NCBI GenBank assembly: GCA_964344495.1
Contig: CAYFNI010000060.1
Coordinates: forward strand, 1 to 14,152
Direction of reading: 5' to 3'
DNA length: 14,152 nt
From: UBA6136 sp964344495
Lineage (GTDB): Bacteria; Pseudomonadota; Gammaproteobacteria; Methylococcales; Methylococcaceae
The notes under the pieces were generated by a model, which was not told the DNA's origin, ran no database searches, and saw only the letters and a list, made by a program, of their open reading frames with translations. The translations under genes and the position numbers were made by a program. Below, piece by piece: positions 6,880 through 14,152 of this stretch. Numbering within the stretch: position 1 is the stretch's first letter; each line of letters starts with the position of its first letter.

Positions 6880-8154
6880 TCAACCCCCTTGCCCGGCCGT
6901 CTGGGCCAGAAAATCCGAAACGAGAAAAAAGGAACCGAATACGAGCATCAAATCGCCGGGCTGTGCCCCCACCCTGGCGGCCTGACAGGCCGCGGACACA
7001 CTGGCAAATCCACGCTGGACCCGACTCGCGCCAGCGGCTTGGAGGATACCCGACAATTCGTCCGGCGTCGCGGCGCGCGGCATGTGCAAGGGCGCAAGAT
7101 ACCAGTTATCGATGACATCACAAATAGGTTGCAGCATGCCCGGAATATCCTTATCGCGCATGACTGCAAATACCGCCTGTATCCGCCGCCCGGCATGGAA
7201 ACGGCGCAGATGCTCCGCCAGTATGCGGACCGATTGCGGGTTATGGGCGACATCCACCAGAACCGGAATGTCCCCGGCGAACCACTGGAACCGCCCCGCC
7301 AGATGAACCCGTTCGAGGCCCCGGCGTATGGCCGTCTCATCGACCGCACAGGCCGCGGGCAACAGGTGCAGGCACTGGAGCACCGCAGCCGCGTTCATCA
7401 GTTGATGCTCTCCCGGAATGGCAGGCAACGGCAGAGCATCGAAACGGGTGTCTTCGTTCCACCAGTCCCAGCCATCGGTGGTGCGCCGAAATCCGAACGC
7501 CTGGCCCTGCCGGTACAGTGGCACCGCCTGCTCCCTCGCCAGTCGGATCACGGACGCGGGGACCTCGGGATCGGCAATCACCGCCGGGCGGCCGGTTCTG
7601 AAAATGCCGGCCTTTTCCTGTCCGATGGCTTCCCGGGTATGGCCCAGCCACTCCTGATGGTCGATGTCGATACTGGCGATGAGGGCGATGTCGGCATCGA
7701 CGCTGTTCACGGCATCCAGCCGGCCGCCGAGTCCCACTTCAAGAATCTGGATGTCGAGCGATGCCGCATTGAAAATGTCGAGCGCCGCCAGAGTGCCGAA
7801 TTCGAAGAAACTCAGCGATGTGTCCTGGCGCGCCGTTTCGATGCGGTGGAACGCCTGCATGATGCGCGCGTCATCGACCGGTTGGCCATCGACCGAGATG
7901 CGCTCGTTGTAGCGCAGCAGATGGGGTGAGGTGTAGGCGCCGACACGGTAGCCGGCTTCACGCAGGATGCGCTCCAGCATCGCCACGCACGAGCCCTTGC
8001 CGTTGGTGCCGCCAACGCTGAGGGTGAGCGGCATGGGCTTGGCCAGCGCCATCCGTTCCAGCACGCTGGATACGCGGCTCAGCCCCAGATCAATTGCTTG
8101 CGGGTGGAGCGTCTCCTGCCAGGCCAGCCAGTCGGCCAGCGTCTCAAAGCGCAT
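6880..8154 (-). CDS. folC: Bifunctional dihydrofolate synthase / folylpolyglutamate synthase
   Basis: FolC adds glutamate to dihydropteroate and then to tetrahydrofolate species, retaining folates in the cytoplasm. The 424-residue protein is full length. It shows the Mur-ligase-type P-loop VGGTNGKGSC (47-56), the folate-loop motif YTSPHLLRYNERI (74-86), FFEFGTLAALDIF (116-128), EVGLGGRLDAVN (139-150) and, in the C-terminal domain, DVAHNPQS (301-308), which holds the conserved His-Asn-Pro for glutamate binding. The ATG at 8154 lies eight bases after the accD stop with no evident Shine-Dalgarno sequence, so coupling to accD is likely. The stop codon (6880-6882) sits inside the ribosome-binding region of the following SPOR gene. 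The accD-folC pairing is widespread in proteobacteria. Confidence 0.96.
   Translation of the reverse strand: MRFETLADWLAWQETLHPQAIDLGLSRVSSVLERMALAKPMPLTLSVGGTNGKGSCVAMLERILREAGYRVGAYTSPHLLRYNERISVDGQPVDDARIMQAFHRIETARQDTSLSFFEFGTLAALDIFNAASLDIQILEVGLGGRLDAVNSVDADIALIASIDIDHQEWLGHTREAIGQEKAGIFRTGRPAVIADPEVPASVIRLAREQAVPLYRQGQAFGFRRTTDGWDWWNEDTRFDALPLPAIPGEHQLMNAAAVLQCLHLLPAACAVDETAIRRGLERVHLAGRFQWFAGDIPVLVDVAHNPQSVRILAEHLRRFHAGRRIQAVFAVMRDKDIPGMLQPICDVIDNWYLAPLHMPRAATPDELSGILQAAGASRVQRGFASVSAACQAARVGAQPGDLMLVFGSFFLVSDFLAQTAGQGG
6884..6890 (-). promoter_or_regulatory. Ribosome binding site of the SPOR gene
   Basis: Minus-strand AAGGGGG lies at the very end of folC, nine bases before the ATG at 6874 but only three before the ATG at 6880. 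The spacing favours the downstream ATG as the real start. Confidence 0.55.
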
Positions 8155-8162
8155 GAACGGGT

Positions 8163-9071
8163 CTAGCCGGCGTCCTGGGCACTCAGCATGAGCCGCGGAT
8201 CCTGGGACGGTTCGCGGGCGCCTTCGGGCAGCAACATGTCGAGCAGGCTGGCGATGCGCTCGCGCTGCTCGCGACGGTCGACAATCATGTCGAGGGCGCC
8301 ATGTTCGAGCAGGAATTCGCTCCGCTGGAAGCCTTCCGGCAATTTTTCGCGCACCGTCTGTTCAATCACGCGCGGTCCGGCAAAGCCAATCAGGGCCCCG
8401 GGTTCGCCGATGTTGACGTCCCCAAGCATGGCCAGACTTGCGGACACACCGCCCATGGTGGGATCGGTCATGACCGAGATGAAGGGGATGCCGGCCTTGG
8501 CCAGCATGGCCAGGGCTGCGCTGGTCTTGGCCATCTGGAACAGGGACAGCAGGGATTCCTGCATGCGCGCCCCGCCACTGGCACAGAACGCCACCAGCGG
8601 TGTGCGCTGGGCAATGCAGTGATTGACACCGCGCACGAAGCGCTCGCCCACGACCGAGCCCATCGAGCCGCCCATGAATTCAAAGTTGAAGGCCGCAGCC
8701 ACTACCGGGCGACCGAGCAGCTGGCCGGCCACCACAATCAGCGCGTCCTTTTCACCGGTTGCCTTCTGCGCCTGGGTCAGGCGGTCCTTGTATTTCTTGC
8801 TGTCCTTGAATTTGAGGACATCCACCGATACCAGCGATTCAGCCAGTTCGACCCGGTTACCGGGATCGAGAAAGGCATGGATGCGCTTGCGGGCACTGAG
8901 CCGCATGTGATGGCTGCATTTGGTACAGACCGCCAGACTGCGCTCCAGCTCAGAACGGTAGAGGATGGCGTTACAGGACGGACATTTGCTCCACAGTCCT
9001 TCGGGCACCGTGCCCTTGGTGGAGCCTTCGGTCCGGATTTTGGAGGGAACAAGTTTTTGGAACCAGCTCAA
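8163..9071 (-). CDS. accD: Acetyl-CoA carboxylase carboxyltransferase subunit beta
   Basis: AccD with AccA transfers the carboxyl group from carboxybiotin to acetyl-CoA, giving malonyl-CoA for fatty-acid synthesis. The 302-residue protein has the N-terminal zinc ribbon C30-x2-C33-x15-C49-x2-C52 (KCPSC and CTKC). The crotonase-type carboxyltransferase core shows ASGGARMQESLLSL, PTMGGVSASLAMLGD and IGFAGPRVIEQTVRE. The start is TTG at 9071: the family N-terminus MSWFQKLVPSKI begins exactly there and GAGG lies seven bases upstream, so a TTG start is well supported. The C-terminus after the core is short. It follows trpA by 17 bases and precedes folC by eight. No accA is in the window. Confidence 0.96.
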   Translation of the reverse strand: MSWFQKLVPSKIRTEGSTKGTVPEGLWSKCPSCNAILYRSELERSLAVCTKCSHHMRLSARKRIHAFLDPGNRVELAESLVSVDVLKFKDSKKYKDRLTQAQKATGEKDALIVVAGQLLGRPVVAAAFNFEFMGGSMGSVVGERFVRGVNHCIAQRTPLVAFCASGGARMQESLLSLFQMAKTSAALAMLAKAGIPFISVMTDPTMGGVSASLAMLGDVNIGEPGALIGFAGPRVIEQTVREKLPEGFQRSEFLLEHGALDMIVDRREQRERIASLLDMLLPEGAREPSQDPRLMLSAQDAG

Positions 9072-9078
9072 CGTCGTG

Positions 9079-9082
9079 CCTC
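9079..9082 (-). promoter_or_regulatory. Ribosome binding site deciding the TTG start of accD
   Basis: Minus-strand GAGG is placed seven bases before the TTG at 9071, in the 17-base gap after trpA. No in-frame ATG gives the conserved MSWFQKL start, so this site supports the rare start codon. Confidence 0.6.
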
Positions 9083-9088
9083 GTCTGT

Positions 9089-9910
9089 TCAGGCGGCGGA
9101 AGAAACGGATGCATCCAGCGCCGCGCGCATGGATTCGATCAAGCCGACCATCTCGCTTAGCGCCTGATCGGGCGCGTCCGGGGCGCTCTCGATCTTGCTG
9201 ACCAGTGCGCTGCCAACCACGACGGCGTCGGCCAGTCGCCCGATCGCGGCGGCGGTTTCGGCATTCTTCACCCCGAAGCCGACACCCAGCGGCAGATCGG
9301 TCAGGCTGCGGATCTGGGCCAGTTTGGCTTCAACATCGGCGAGATCCAGATGGCCGGCGCCGGTGACGCCCTTGAGAGCCACGTAATACAGGTACCCGCG
9401 CCCCAGTTCACCCATCTTGCGAATGCGTTGCTCGGTGCTGTTCGGCGCCAGCAGGAAAATCGGGTCGATGCCCACCGCATCCAGTCGCTGCAGCAGGTCG
9501 GCCGACTCTTCCGGCGGCATGTCGACGGTGAGGACGCCATCGACGCCCGCCGCCAGGGCGTGTTCGACGAAGGCCGCATAGCCCATGGCCTCGATTGGAT
9601 TGAGGTAGCCCATGATGACCACCGGCGTGTCGTGGTCCTGTTCGCGGAACGTTTTCACCAGATCCAGCGTCCGCCGCAGGCTCATCTTGTGCGCCAGAGC
9701 CCGCTCACTGGCGCGCTGGATCACCGGGCCATCGGCCATCGGATCGGAGAATGGAACGCCTACCTCAAGGACATCGGCCCCGGCCCGCACCAGCGCATGC
9801 AGGGCGGGTACCGTGAAGTCAGGGGTAGGATCACCGGCGGTGATGAAGGGAATCAGGGCCGTGCGGCGCGCCTGTCTGAGTGCTTCGAATTTCGCGGTCA
9901 AGCGGCTCAC
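9089..9910 (-). CDS. trpA: Tryptophan synthase alpha chain
   Basis: TrpA cleaves indole-3-glycerol phosphate to indole and glyceraldehyde 3-phosphate within the alpha2-beta2 complex. The 273-residue protein (E. coli 268) begins MSRLTAKFEALRQ and has the catalytic pair E49 and D60 in DVLEVGVPFSDPMADGP (46-62). Other family motifs are GDPTPDFT (26-33), PVVIMGYLNP, LAPNSTEQRI, YYVALKGVTGA and GVGFGVKNAETA. The start is GTG at 9910, overlapping the trpB stop by four bases (GTGA), the usual coupled arrangement of these partners. An upstream extension of the same frame would lie wholly inside trpB and lacks family similarity. The last dozen residues (DASVSSAA) form a variable tail. Confidence 0.96.
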   Translation of the reverse strand: MSRLTAKFEALRQARRTALIPFITAGDPTPDFTVPALHALVRAGADVLEVGVPFSDPMADGPVIQRASERALAHKMSLRRTLDLVKTFREQDHDTPVVIMGYLNPIEAMGYAAFVEHALAAGVDGVLTVDMPPEESADLLQRLDAVGIDPIFLLAPNSTEQRIRKMGELGRGYLYYVALKGVTGAGHLDLADVEAKLAQIRSLTDLPLGVGFGVKNAETAAAIGRLADAVVVGSALVSKIESAPDAPDQALSEMVGLIESMRAALDASVSSAA

Positions 9911-11121
9911 AGCTGAATGCCCTCCCGAGCAGCAATCGTGTTGATGTCCTTGTCGCCACGCCCGGAGAGATTGACCAGAATCTGCTGATCCGGCGCCAGC
10001 GTGGGGGCGAGCTTCATGGCATAGGCGACGGCATGACTGGATTCCAGCGCCGGGATGATGCCTTCCATGCGCGTCAGGGCGTGAAAACCTTCCATGGCCT
10101 CGGCGTCGGTGATGCCGACATACTGGGCGCGGCCGCAATCCTTGAGCCAGGCGTGTTCAGGGCCCACACCAGGGTAGTCGAGGCCAGCAGAAATGGAGTG
10201 AGTTTCGATGATTTCGCCGTCATCATCCTCCATCAGATAGGTACGGTTGCCGTGCAGGACCCCCGGACGACCGGCACTGAGGGGTGCCGAGTGGCGGCCG
10301 GTCTCGATGCCGTCACCGGCCGCTTCGACCCCGTACATGGCGACCTCGGTATCGCCAATGAAAGGATGAAACAGGCCGATGGCATTGGAACCACCGCCGA
10401 CGCAGGCGACCAGCGCATCCGGCAGGCGCCCGGTGCGGGCCCGCATCTGCTCGCGCGATTCACGCCCGATGATGGCCTGGAAATCGCGCACCATGGCCGG
10501 ATACGGATGCGGTCCTGCCACCGTGCCGATGATGTAGAAGGTATTGTCGACATTGGTCACCCAGTCGCGCATCGCTTCGTTCAGGGCATCCTTCAGCGTC
10601 TTGGAACCCGATGACACCGGCACTACCCGCGCGCCAAGAAGCCGCATGCGGAGGACATTCGGCGCCTGTCGCGCAACATCGACCTCCCCCATGTAGACCA
10701 CGCATTCCAGCCCCAGACGGGCGGCGACGGTGGCCGTGGCCACGCCATGCTGACCGGCACCGGTCTCGGCAATGATGCGGGTCTTGCCCATGCGCTTGGC
10801 CAGTAGCGCCTGACCGATGGTGTTGTTGACCTTGTGCGCGCCGGTATGGTTGAGATCTTCCCGCTTCAGGAAAATCTGGGCGCCGCCGAGGTGGCGACTG
10901 AGGCGCTCGGCATGGTAGATCGGCGATGGCCGGCCGACATAATGCTGGAGGTCATGATCGAGTTCCCGGACAAATTCGGGATCGTGCATGTAGCGTTGGT
11001 AAGCCAACCGCAACTCCTCGATGGGTTCCATCAGGGTTTCGGCCACGAACACGCCGCCGTAGGGACCGAAATGGCCACGTTCATCCGGCAGGTTGTAAGG
11101 TTCAGTCTCGGTGTAAGCCAT
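9907..11121 (-). CDS. trpB: Tryptophan synthase beta chain
   Basis: TrpB is the PLP subunit that condenses indole with serine to make tryptophan. With the ATG at 11121 the protein is 404 residues, the normal length. It shows NLPDERGHFGPYGGVFVAET (10-29), the Schiff-base K97 in HTGAHKVNNTIG (92-103), ETGAGQHGVATATVAARLGL with the catalytic Glu and cofactor contacts, and the phosphate-binding CVGGGSNAIG. An in-frame ATG at 11133 would add four residues (MNSI); longer extensions run into trpF. The gene start overlaps the 3' end of trpF by 20 bases and no Shine-Dalgarno sequence is clear, so translation may depend on ribosomes finishing trpF. That matters because trpF carries a frameshift upstream. 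Confidence 0.95.
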   Translation of the reverse strand: MAYTETEPYNLPDERGHFGPYGGVFVAETLMEPIEELRLAYQRYMHDPEFVRELDHDLQHYVGRPSPIYHAERLSRHLGGAQIFLKREDLNHTGAHKVNNTIGQALLAKRMGKTRIIAETGAGQHGVATATVAARLGLECVVYMGEVDVARQAPNVLRMRLLGARVVPVSSGSKTLKDALNEAMRDWVTNVDNTFYIIGTVAGPHPYPAMVRDFQAIIGRESREQMRARTGRLPDALVACVGGGSNAIGLFHPFIGDTEVAMYGVEAAGDGIETGRHSAPLSAGRPGVLHGNRTYLMEDDDGEIIETHSISAGLDYPGVGPEHAWLKDCGRAQYVGITDAEAMEGFHALTRMEGIIPALESSHAVAYAMKLAPTLAPDQQILVNLSGRGDKDINTIAAREGIQL

Positions 11122-11760
11122 AATCGAATTCATGCACGTTTTTGAGGAATGCCGCCATTTTGCGAACGTCCTTGATGCCCTTGTCCGCCTCGACGCCGCT
11201 GGAGACATCCAGCGCGTAGGGCCTCACCTGCGCCAGCGCCGCGCCCACGTTCTGCGGGGTCAGTCCGCCGGCCAGGATCAGGCTACCGGCCAGCGCCGCG
11301 GGCAGCCGGGCCCAGTCGAAGGTGGCACCGGTGCCTCCGGCCGCGTCGGCATGCCAGGCATCGACCAGAACCCCGGAGGCGCCGGAATAGCGCCCGACGG
11401 CCGACTCAAGATCCAGCCCCGGCTTCATGCGTAGCGCCTTGATCCAGGTTTGCCGAAGCGCGGGCAGAACCCCGGATCCTCGTCCCCATGGAACTGCAGC
11501 AGATCGATCCGCACCTGCCCGAGCACGTGGAGCAACTGCTCCGGCGTCGGGTCCACAAACAGCCCGACCACCGTCACAAAGGGCGGCAGGTGTTCCACAA
11601 TCGCCTGCGCCTGCGCCACTTCGACATGCCGTGGACTGGGTGGATAAAACACCAGACCCAGCGCATCGGCGCCCAGCCTCACGGCCTCAAGGGCATCACC
11701 CGGCCGCGTGAGGCCGCAGATTTTAACGCGAGTTCGGTGCGAGGGATACGGGATTTTCAA
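11102..11760 (-). pseudogene. trpF: Phosphoribosylanthranilate isomerase, split by a one-base frameshift
   Basis: TrpF isomerises phosphoribosylanthranilate in tryptophan synthesis. Two adjacent frames encode one family member. The first half (TTG at 11760, MKIPYPSHRTRVKICGLTRP, general base C15) reads correctly to FGKP (about 11447) and then hits a stop at 11425-11427. The second half resumes in the neighbouring frame as WIKALRMKPGLD from 11446 and ends at 11102. It holds D134 (LVDAW; joined numbering), AGGLTP and LDVSSGVE. Joined, the product is about 219 residues, the usual length, and all key residues are kept; only one base is missing near 11446-11448. The TTG start overlaps the truA stop by four bases (TTGA) and no better start precedes KICGLT. 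Both halves look under selection, so the break is recent, or is a sequencing or assembly error. I favour an error but cannot prove it. Confidence 0.85.
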
Positions 11761-12572
11761 TCGCGTTCAGGGGGTGTAAAGCGCCGCGCATGGGCGGGCA
11801 GATGGTCGAAAATCGGGTGACGGGGGAGACCGAAGCCTTCGGGGTAGCAAACGCCGGCGAAGTATAACCCGTCAGGCGGAGCCGTGACACCGCCCAGCGA
11901 CCGGTCGCGGGCGGCCAGTACCTCGGCCACCCAGCCGGGCGGCTGCTTCCCGATCCCGACGTCGATCAGCACCCCGGCAATGTTGCGCACCATATGATGT
12001 AGAAAGGCATTGGCACACACATCAATGCAGACCCGCTGCTCCTCGCGCCGAACATGAATGAAATGCAGGTAGCGGTGAGGGCTTTTCGACTGGCAGCCCT
12101 GGGCCCGGAAGGAAGAGAAATCGTGTTCGCCGATCAGATGAGCGGCCGCGGCCTGCATGGCTTCGATCTGCATCGGTGGATGCACGCAGGTCAGCTGGCG
12201 TCGATGCAGCGCCGAAGTCATGCCGCGATTGAGAATGACATAGCGATAATGGCGAGCGATGGCACTGGTCCGGGCATGGAAGTCAGCCGCTACCGTCTGC
12301 GCCCAGACCACGCGCAGATCGGGCGGCAGATGCGTATTGGTGCCCATGACCCAGGAATAGGCGGTGCGCGCGACCTCGGTATCGAAATGCACGACCTGCG
12401 CCGTCGCGTGCACGCCGGCATCGGTGCGACCGGCACAGACGACTCGCACCGGCATGTTGGCCACCTGGCTCAGTGCGGTCTCAAGGGTTTCCTGCACGGT
12501 CCGGCGGTCCGGCTGCCACTGCCAGCCGGCAAAACCGGCGCCGTCATATTCCACACCCAAGGCAATTCGCAT
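11757..12572 (-). CDS. truA: tRNA pseudouridine(38-40) synthase
   Basis: TruA converts uridines 38, 39 and 40 in the anticodon arm of many tRNAs to pseudouridine. The 271-residue protein matches E. coli TruA in length. Motifs are VEYDGAGFAGWQWQ (7-20), the catalytic D51 in CAGRTDAGVHATAQV (46-60), HYRYVILNR in the central region, and NAFLHHMVRNIAGVLIDVG, the conserved RNA-binding and active-site helix near the C-terminus. It is the first gene of the minus-strand array and is divergent from gltA. The ATG at 12572 has a weak GGGAC eight bases upstream. Its stop overlaps the TTG start of trpF. The truA-trpF junction is the usual head of this cluster. Confidence 0.96.
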   Translation of the reverse strand: MRIALGVEYDGAGFAGWQWQPDRRTVQETLETALSQVANMPVRVVCAGRTDAGVHATAQVVHFDTEVARTAYSWVMGTNTHLPPDLRVVWAQTVAADFHARTSAIARHYRYVILNRGMTSALHRRQLTCVHPPMQIEAMQAAAAHLIGEHDFSSFRAQGCQSKSPHRYLHFIHVRREEQRVCIDVCANAFLHHMVRNIAGVLIDVGIGKQPPGWVAEVLAARDRSLGGVTAPPDGLYFAGVCYPEGFGLPRHPIFDHLPAHARRFTPPERD

Positions 12573-12780
12573 GCGTTCTGTCCCGGCTTATGCCACCGGC
12601 CCGGCGACCGGGATGTCCGCCGTCCGAAGCAAGGCATGCAGCATCAAGGGGTTACTCACAATCAGGTCCCATCGGGCAAATGATCCGTTCGGCTCAGGAA
12701 CGCGCCGCCGCTAGCGCCACCGCGGGGGTTCCCGATACACTCAGCGGTCAAGCATACAACGCATACGATGGATTGAGACC
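12573..12780. other. Divergent intergenic region between truA and gltA
   Basis: This 208-base gap must contain the promoters for gltA (plus) and probably for the truA array (minus). I see no convincing -35/-10 pair on either strand. The best plus-strand -10 candidate is TACGAT near 12765-12770, without a good -35 match. A short inverted repeat, TCCCGG (12581-12586) and CCGGGA (12608-12613), lies in the presumed truA leader and could form a weak hairpin. No leader peptide rich in Trp codons and no riboswitch is recognisable. Confidence 0.4.
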
Positions 12781-14082
12781 ATGGCTGACACAGCAAAACT
12801 GCAACTGGACGGTCAAACCGTTGAATTACCGGTCATTATCGGGTCCGAGAACGAGAAGGGCCTGGATGTCACCCGACTCCAGTCCAGTTCGGGCTACTTG
12901 ACACTGGATCCGGGTTACGCCAACACCGGCGCCTGCAAATCGGCCATTACCTTCATTGACGGGGACCAAGGCATCCTGCGTTACCGCGGCTACGATATCG
13001 CCGAATTGTGCGAAAAGTCGACCTTCATGGAAGTCAGCTACCTGCTGATTCACGGCGAACTGCCTACACCTGAAGAGTTCACCCGTTTCAAGGACAAGGT
13101 GCTGCTGCACTCGCTGATCCACGAGGACATGAAGAGCTTCTTCACCTCCTACCCCGGTCATGCCCACCCCATGGCCATTCTCTCGTCGATGGTCTGTTCG
13201 CTCTCGGTGTACCACCCGGAACTGCTCAAGCCCAACCCCAACGCCAAGGAAACCAGCCAGACCATCACCCGCCTGCTGTCAAAGGTGCGGGTGCTGGCGG
13301 CTTTCGCCTACAAGCGCTCGGTCGGCGAAGCCTTTGTTTACACCCGTCCCGAACTCGATTACGTGTCGAACTTCCTGCACATGATGTTCACCACCCCCAT
13401 GCGCACCTACGAGCCGAGCGAGACCATCCGCAAAGCCCTGGACGTCCTGTTCATCCTGCATGCGGACCACGAACAGAACTGTTCCACCTCGACCGTGCGC
13501 ATGGTCGGATCCTCGCGGGCCAACCTGTTCGCCTCCATCTCTGCCGGCGTCTGCGCCCTCTGGGGACCGCTGCACGGCGGCGCCAACCAGTCGGTCATCG
13601 AAATGCTGGAAGACATCGAGCGCGATGACTGCAACTACAGGAAGTACATCGAAAAGGCCAAGGACAAGAACGATCCATTCCGGCTCATGGGATTCGGCCA
13701 TCGGGTCTACAAAAGTTACGACCCGCGGGCCGTGATTCTGAAGACCTATTGCGACCAGATCCTCGACCAGCTCGGCATCGTCGATCCGATTCTGGATATT
13801 GCCAAGGGCCTCGAAGAGGCGGCGCTGACTGACCCCTATTTCATCGAACGCAAGCTTTACCCGAACGTCGACTTCTATTCCGGCATTCTCTACCGGGCCA
13901 TGGGGTTCCCGACCAACATGTTCACGGTCCTGTTTGCGCTCGGCCGCCTGCCCGGCTGGATCGCCCACTGGAAGGAAATGATCGAGGATCCCGGTACCCG
14001 CATCGCCCGTCCGCGGCAGATTTATGTCGGCCCGACGCTGCGGCATTACGTCCCGGCCAGCCGGCGAACAGGCATCGCCTGA
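12781..14082 (+). CDS. gltA: Citrate synthase (type II, hexameric)
   Basis: GltA condenses oxaloacetate with acetyl-CoA to citrate, the entry to the TCA cycle. The 433-residue protein is full length and of the Gram-negative NADH-regulated type, with the extra N-terminal beta domain (MADTAKLQLDGQTVELPVI, 1-19). Core motifs are GDQGILRYRGYDI (61-73), HADHEQNCSTSTVR (227-240) with an oxaloacetate-binding His, the catalytic H265 in WGPLHGGANQ (261-270), H307 and R-containing MGFGHRVYKSYDPR (303-316), and the catalytic D364 in NVDFYSGILYRAMGFP (362-377). The ATG at 12781 is preceded by only a weak purine-rich stretch (GGATTGAG). Its stop TGA is immediately followed by a long perfect inverted repeat. 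It is transcribed away from truA and is independent of the biosynthetic array. Confidence 0.97.
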   Translation: MADTAKLQLDGQTVELPVIIGSENEKGLDVTRLQSSSGYLTLDPGYANTGACKSAITFIDGDQGILRYRGYDIAELCEKSTFMEVSYLLIHGELPTPEEFTRFKDKVLLHSLIHEDMKSFFTSYPGHAHPMAILSSMVCSLSVYHPELLKPNPNAKETSQTITRLLSKVRVLAAFAYKRSVGEAFVYTRPELDYVSNFLHMMFTTPMRTYEPSETIRKALDVLFILHADHEQNCSTSTVRMVGSSRANLFASISAGVCALWGPLHGGANQSVIEMLEDIERDDCNYRKYIEKAKDKNDPFRLMGFGHRVYKSYDPRAVILKTYCDQILDQLGIVDPILDIAKGLEEAALTDPYFIERKLYPNVDFYSGILYRAMGFPTNMFTVLFALGRLPGWIAHWKEMIEDPGTRIARPRQIYVGPTLRHYVPASRRTGIA

Positions 14083-14152
14083 CCGAAGGCGGTAACCCCG
14101 CCCGGCCCCCCGGTCATGGCCGTGGGGCCGGGCGGGGTTACCGCCTTCGGTC
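14081..14152. repeat. Perfect 29-bp inverted repeat after gltA, at the window edge
   Basis: The arms are 14081-14109 and 14124-14152, exact reverse complements over 29 bases, around a 14-base spacer that itself allows three more pairs (CGG 14111-14113 with CCG 14120-14122). The left arm begins at the second base of the gltA stop codon and the right arm ends on the final base of the window. There is no T-run. It could be a very strong GC-rich 3' hairpin or terminator for gltA, or a fold-back artefact at a contig end. I cannot choose between these from the window. Confidence 0.7.

Noticed and set aside
8301..9167. A 288-codon plus-strand open frame opposite accD
   Set aside because: It is a mirror of the AccD coding pattern with no ribosome site or family similarity.
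11440..11454. Programmed -1 frameshifting as an explanation for split trpF
   Set aside because: The zero-frame codons GGC AAA CCT do not form an X-XXY-YYZ slippery heptamer, I see no stimulatory structure, and TrpF is not known to use recoding.
12573..12780. A trp attenuator or leader peptide before the truA-trpF array
   Set aside because: No short frame with adjacent Trp codons and no terminator/antiterminator pair is visible.

Overview
This window is a GC-rich stretch of a proteobacterial chromosome, gamma- or possibly betaproteobacterial. The evidence is the order truA-trpF-trpB-trpA-accD-folC-SPOR gene-cvpA-purF-metZ, which is a conserved housekeeping cluster in those groups, together with a type II citrate synthase. 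I cannot fix the genus. There is no insertion sequence, prophage, CRISPR array, tRNA or rRNA that I can support, and no convincing unknown multi-gene system.

Layout. At the left edge (2-973, plus strand) lies the 3' part of a gene for a haem-oxygenase-like, iron-containing redox enzyme. It converges on, and overlaps by 25 bases, the last gene of a long minus-strand array. That array runs from 12572 down to 949: truA, trpF, trpB, trpA, accD, folC, a dedD-like SPOR gene, cvpA, purF, metZ, ugd and a small two-helix membrane protein gene. Adjacent genes overlap or are separated by at most 47 bases, so most are probably co-transcribed and several translationally coupled. A hairpin plus T-run directly after metZ probably ends the conserved operon, leaving ugd and the small gene as a separate or read-through unit. 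From the other side of a 208-base divergent gap, gltA (citrate synthase) runs rightwards to 14082. It is followed at once by a perfect 29-bp inverted repeat that ends on the last base of the window.

How the genes fit together. The array groups tryptophan synthesis (trpF, trpB, trpA), fatty-acid precursor supply (accD), folate (folC), the first committed step of purine synthesis (purF, with cvpA), methionine by direct sulfhydrylation (metZ), tRNA modification (truA), a cell-division/envelope SPOR protein and UDP-glucuronate supply for surface polysaccharide (ugd). gltA adds TCA-cycle entry.

The two most notable observations are a single-base frameshift that splits an otherwise intact trpF at about 11446-11448, and the unusually long perfect palindrome at the right edge. 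Either could be genuine or could reflect sequencing or assembly error.
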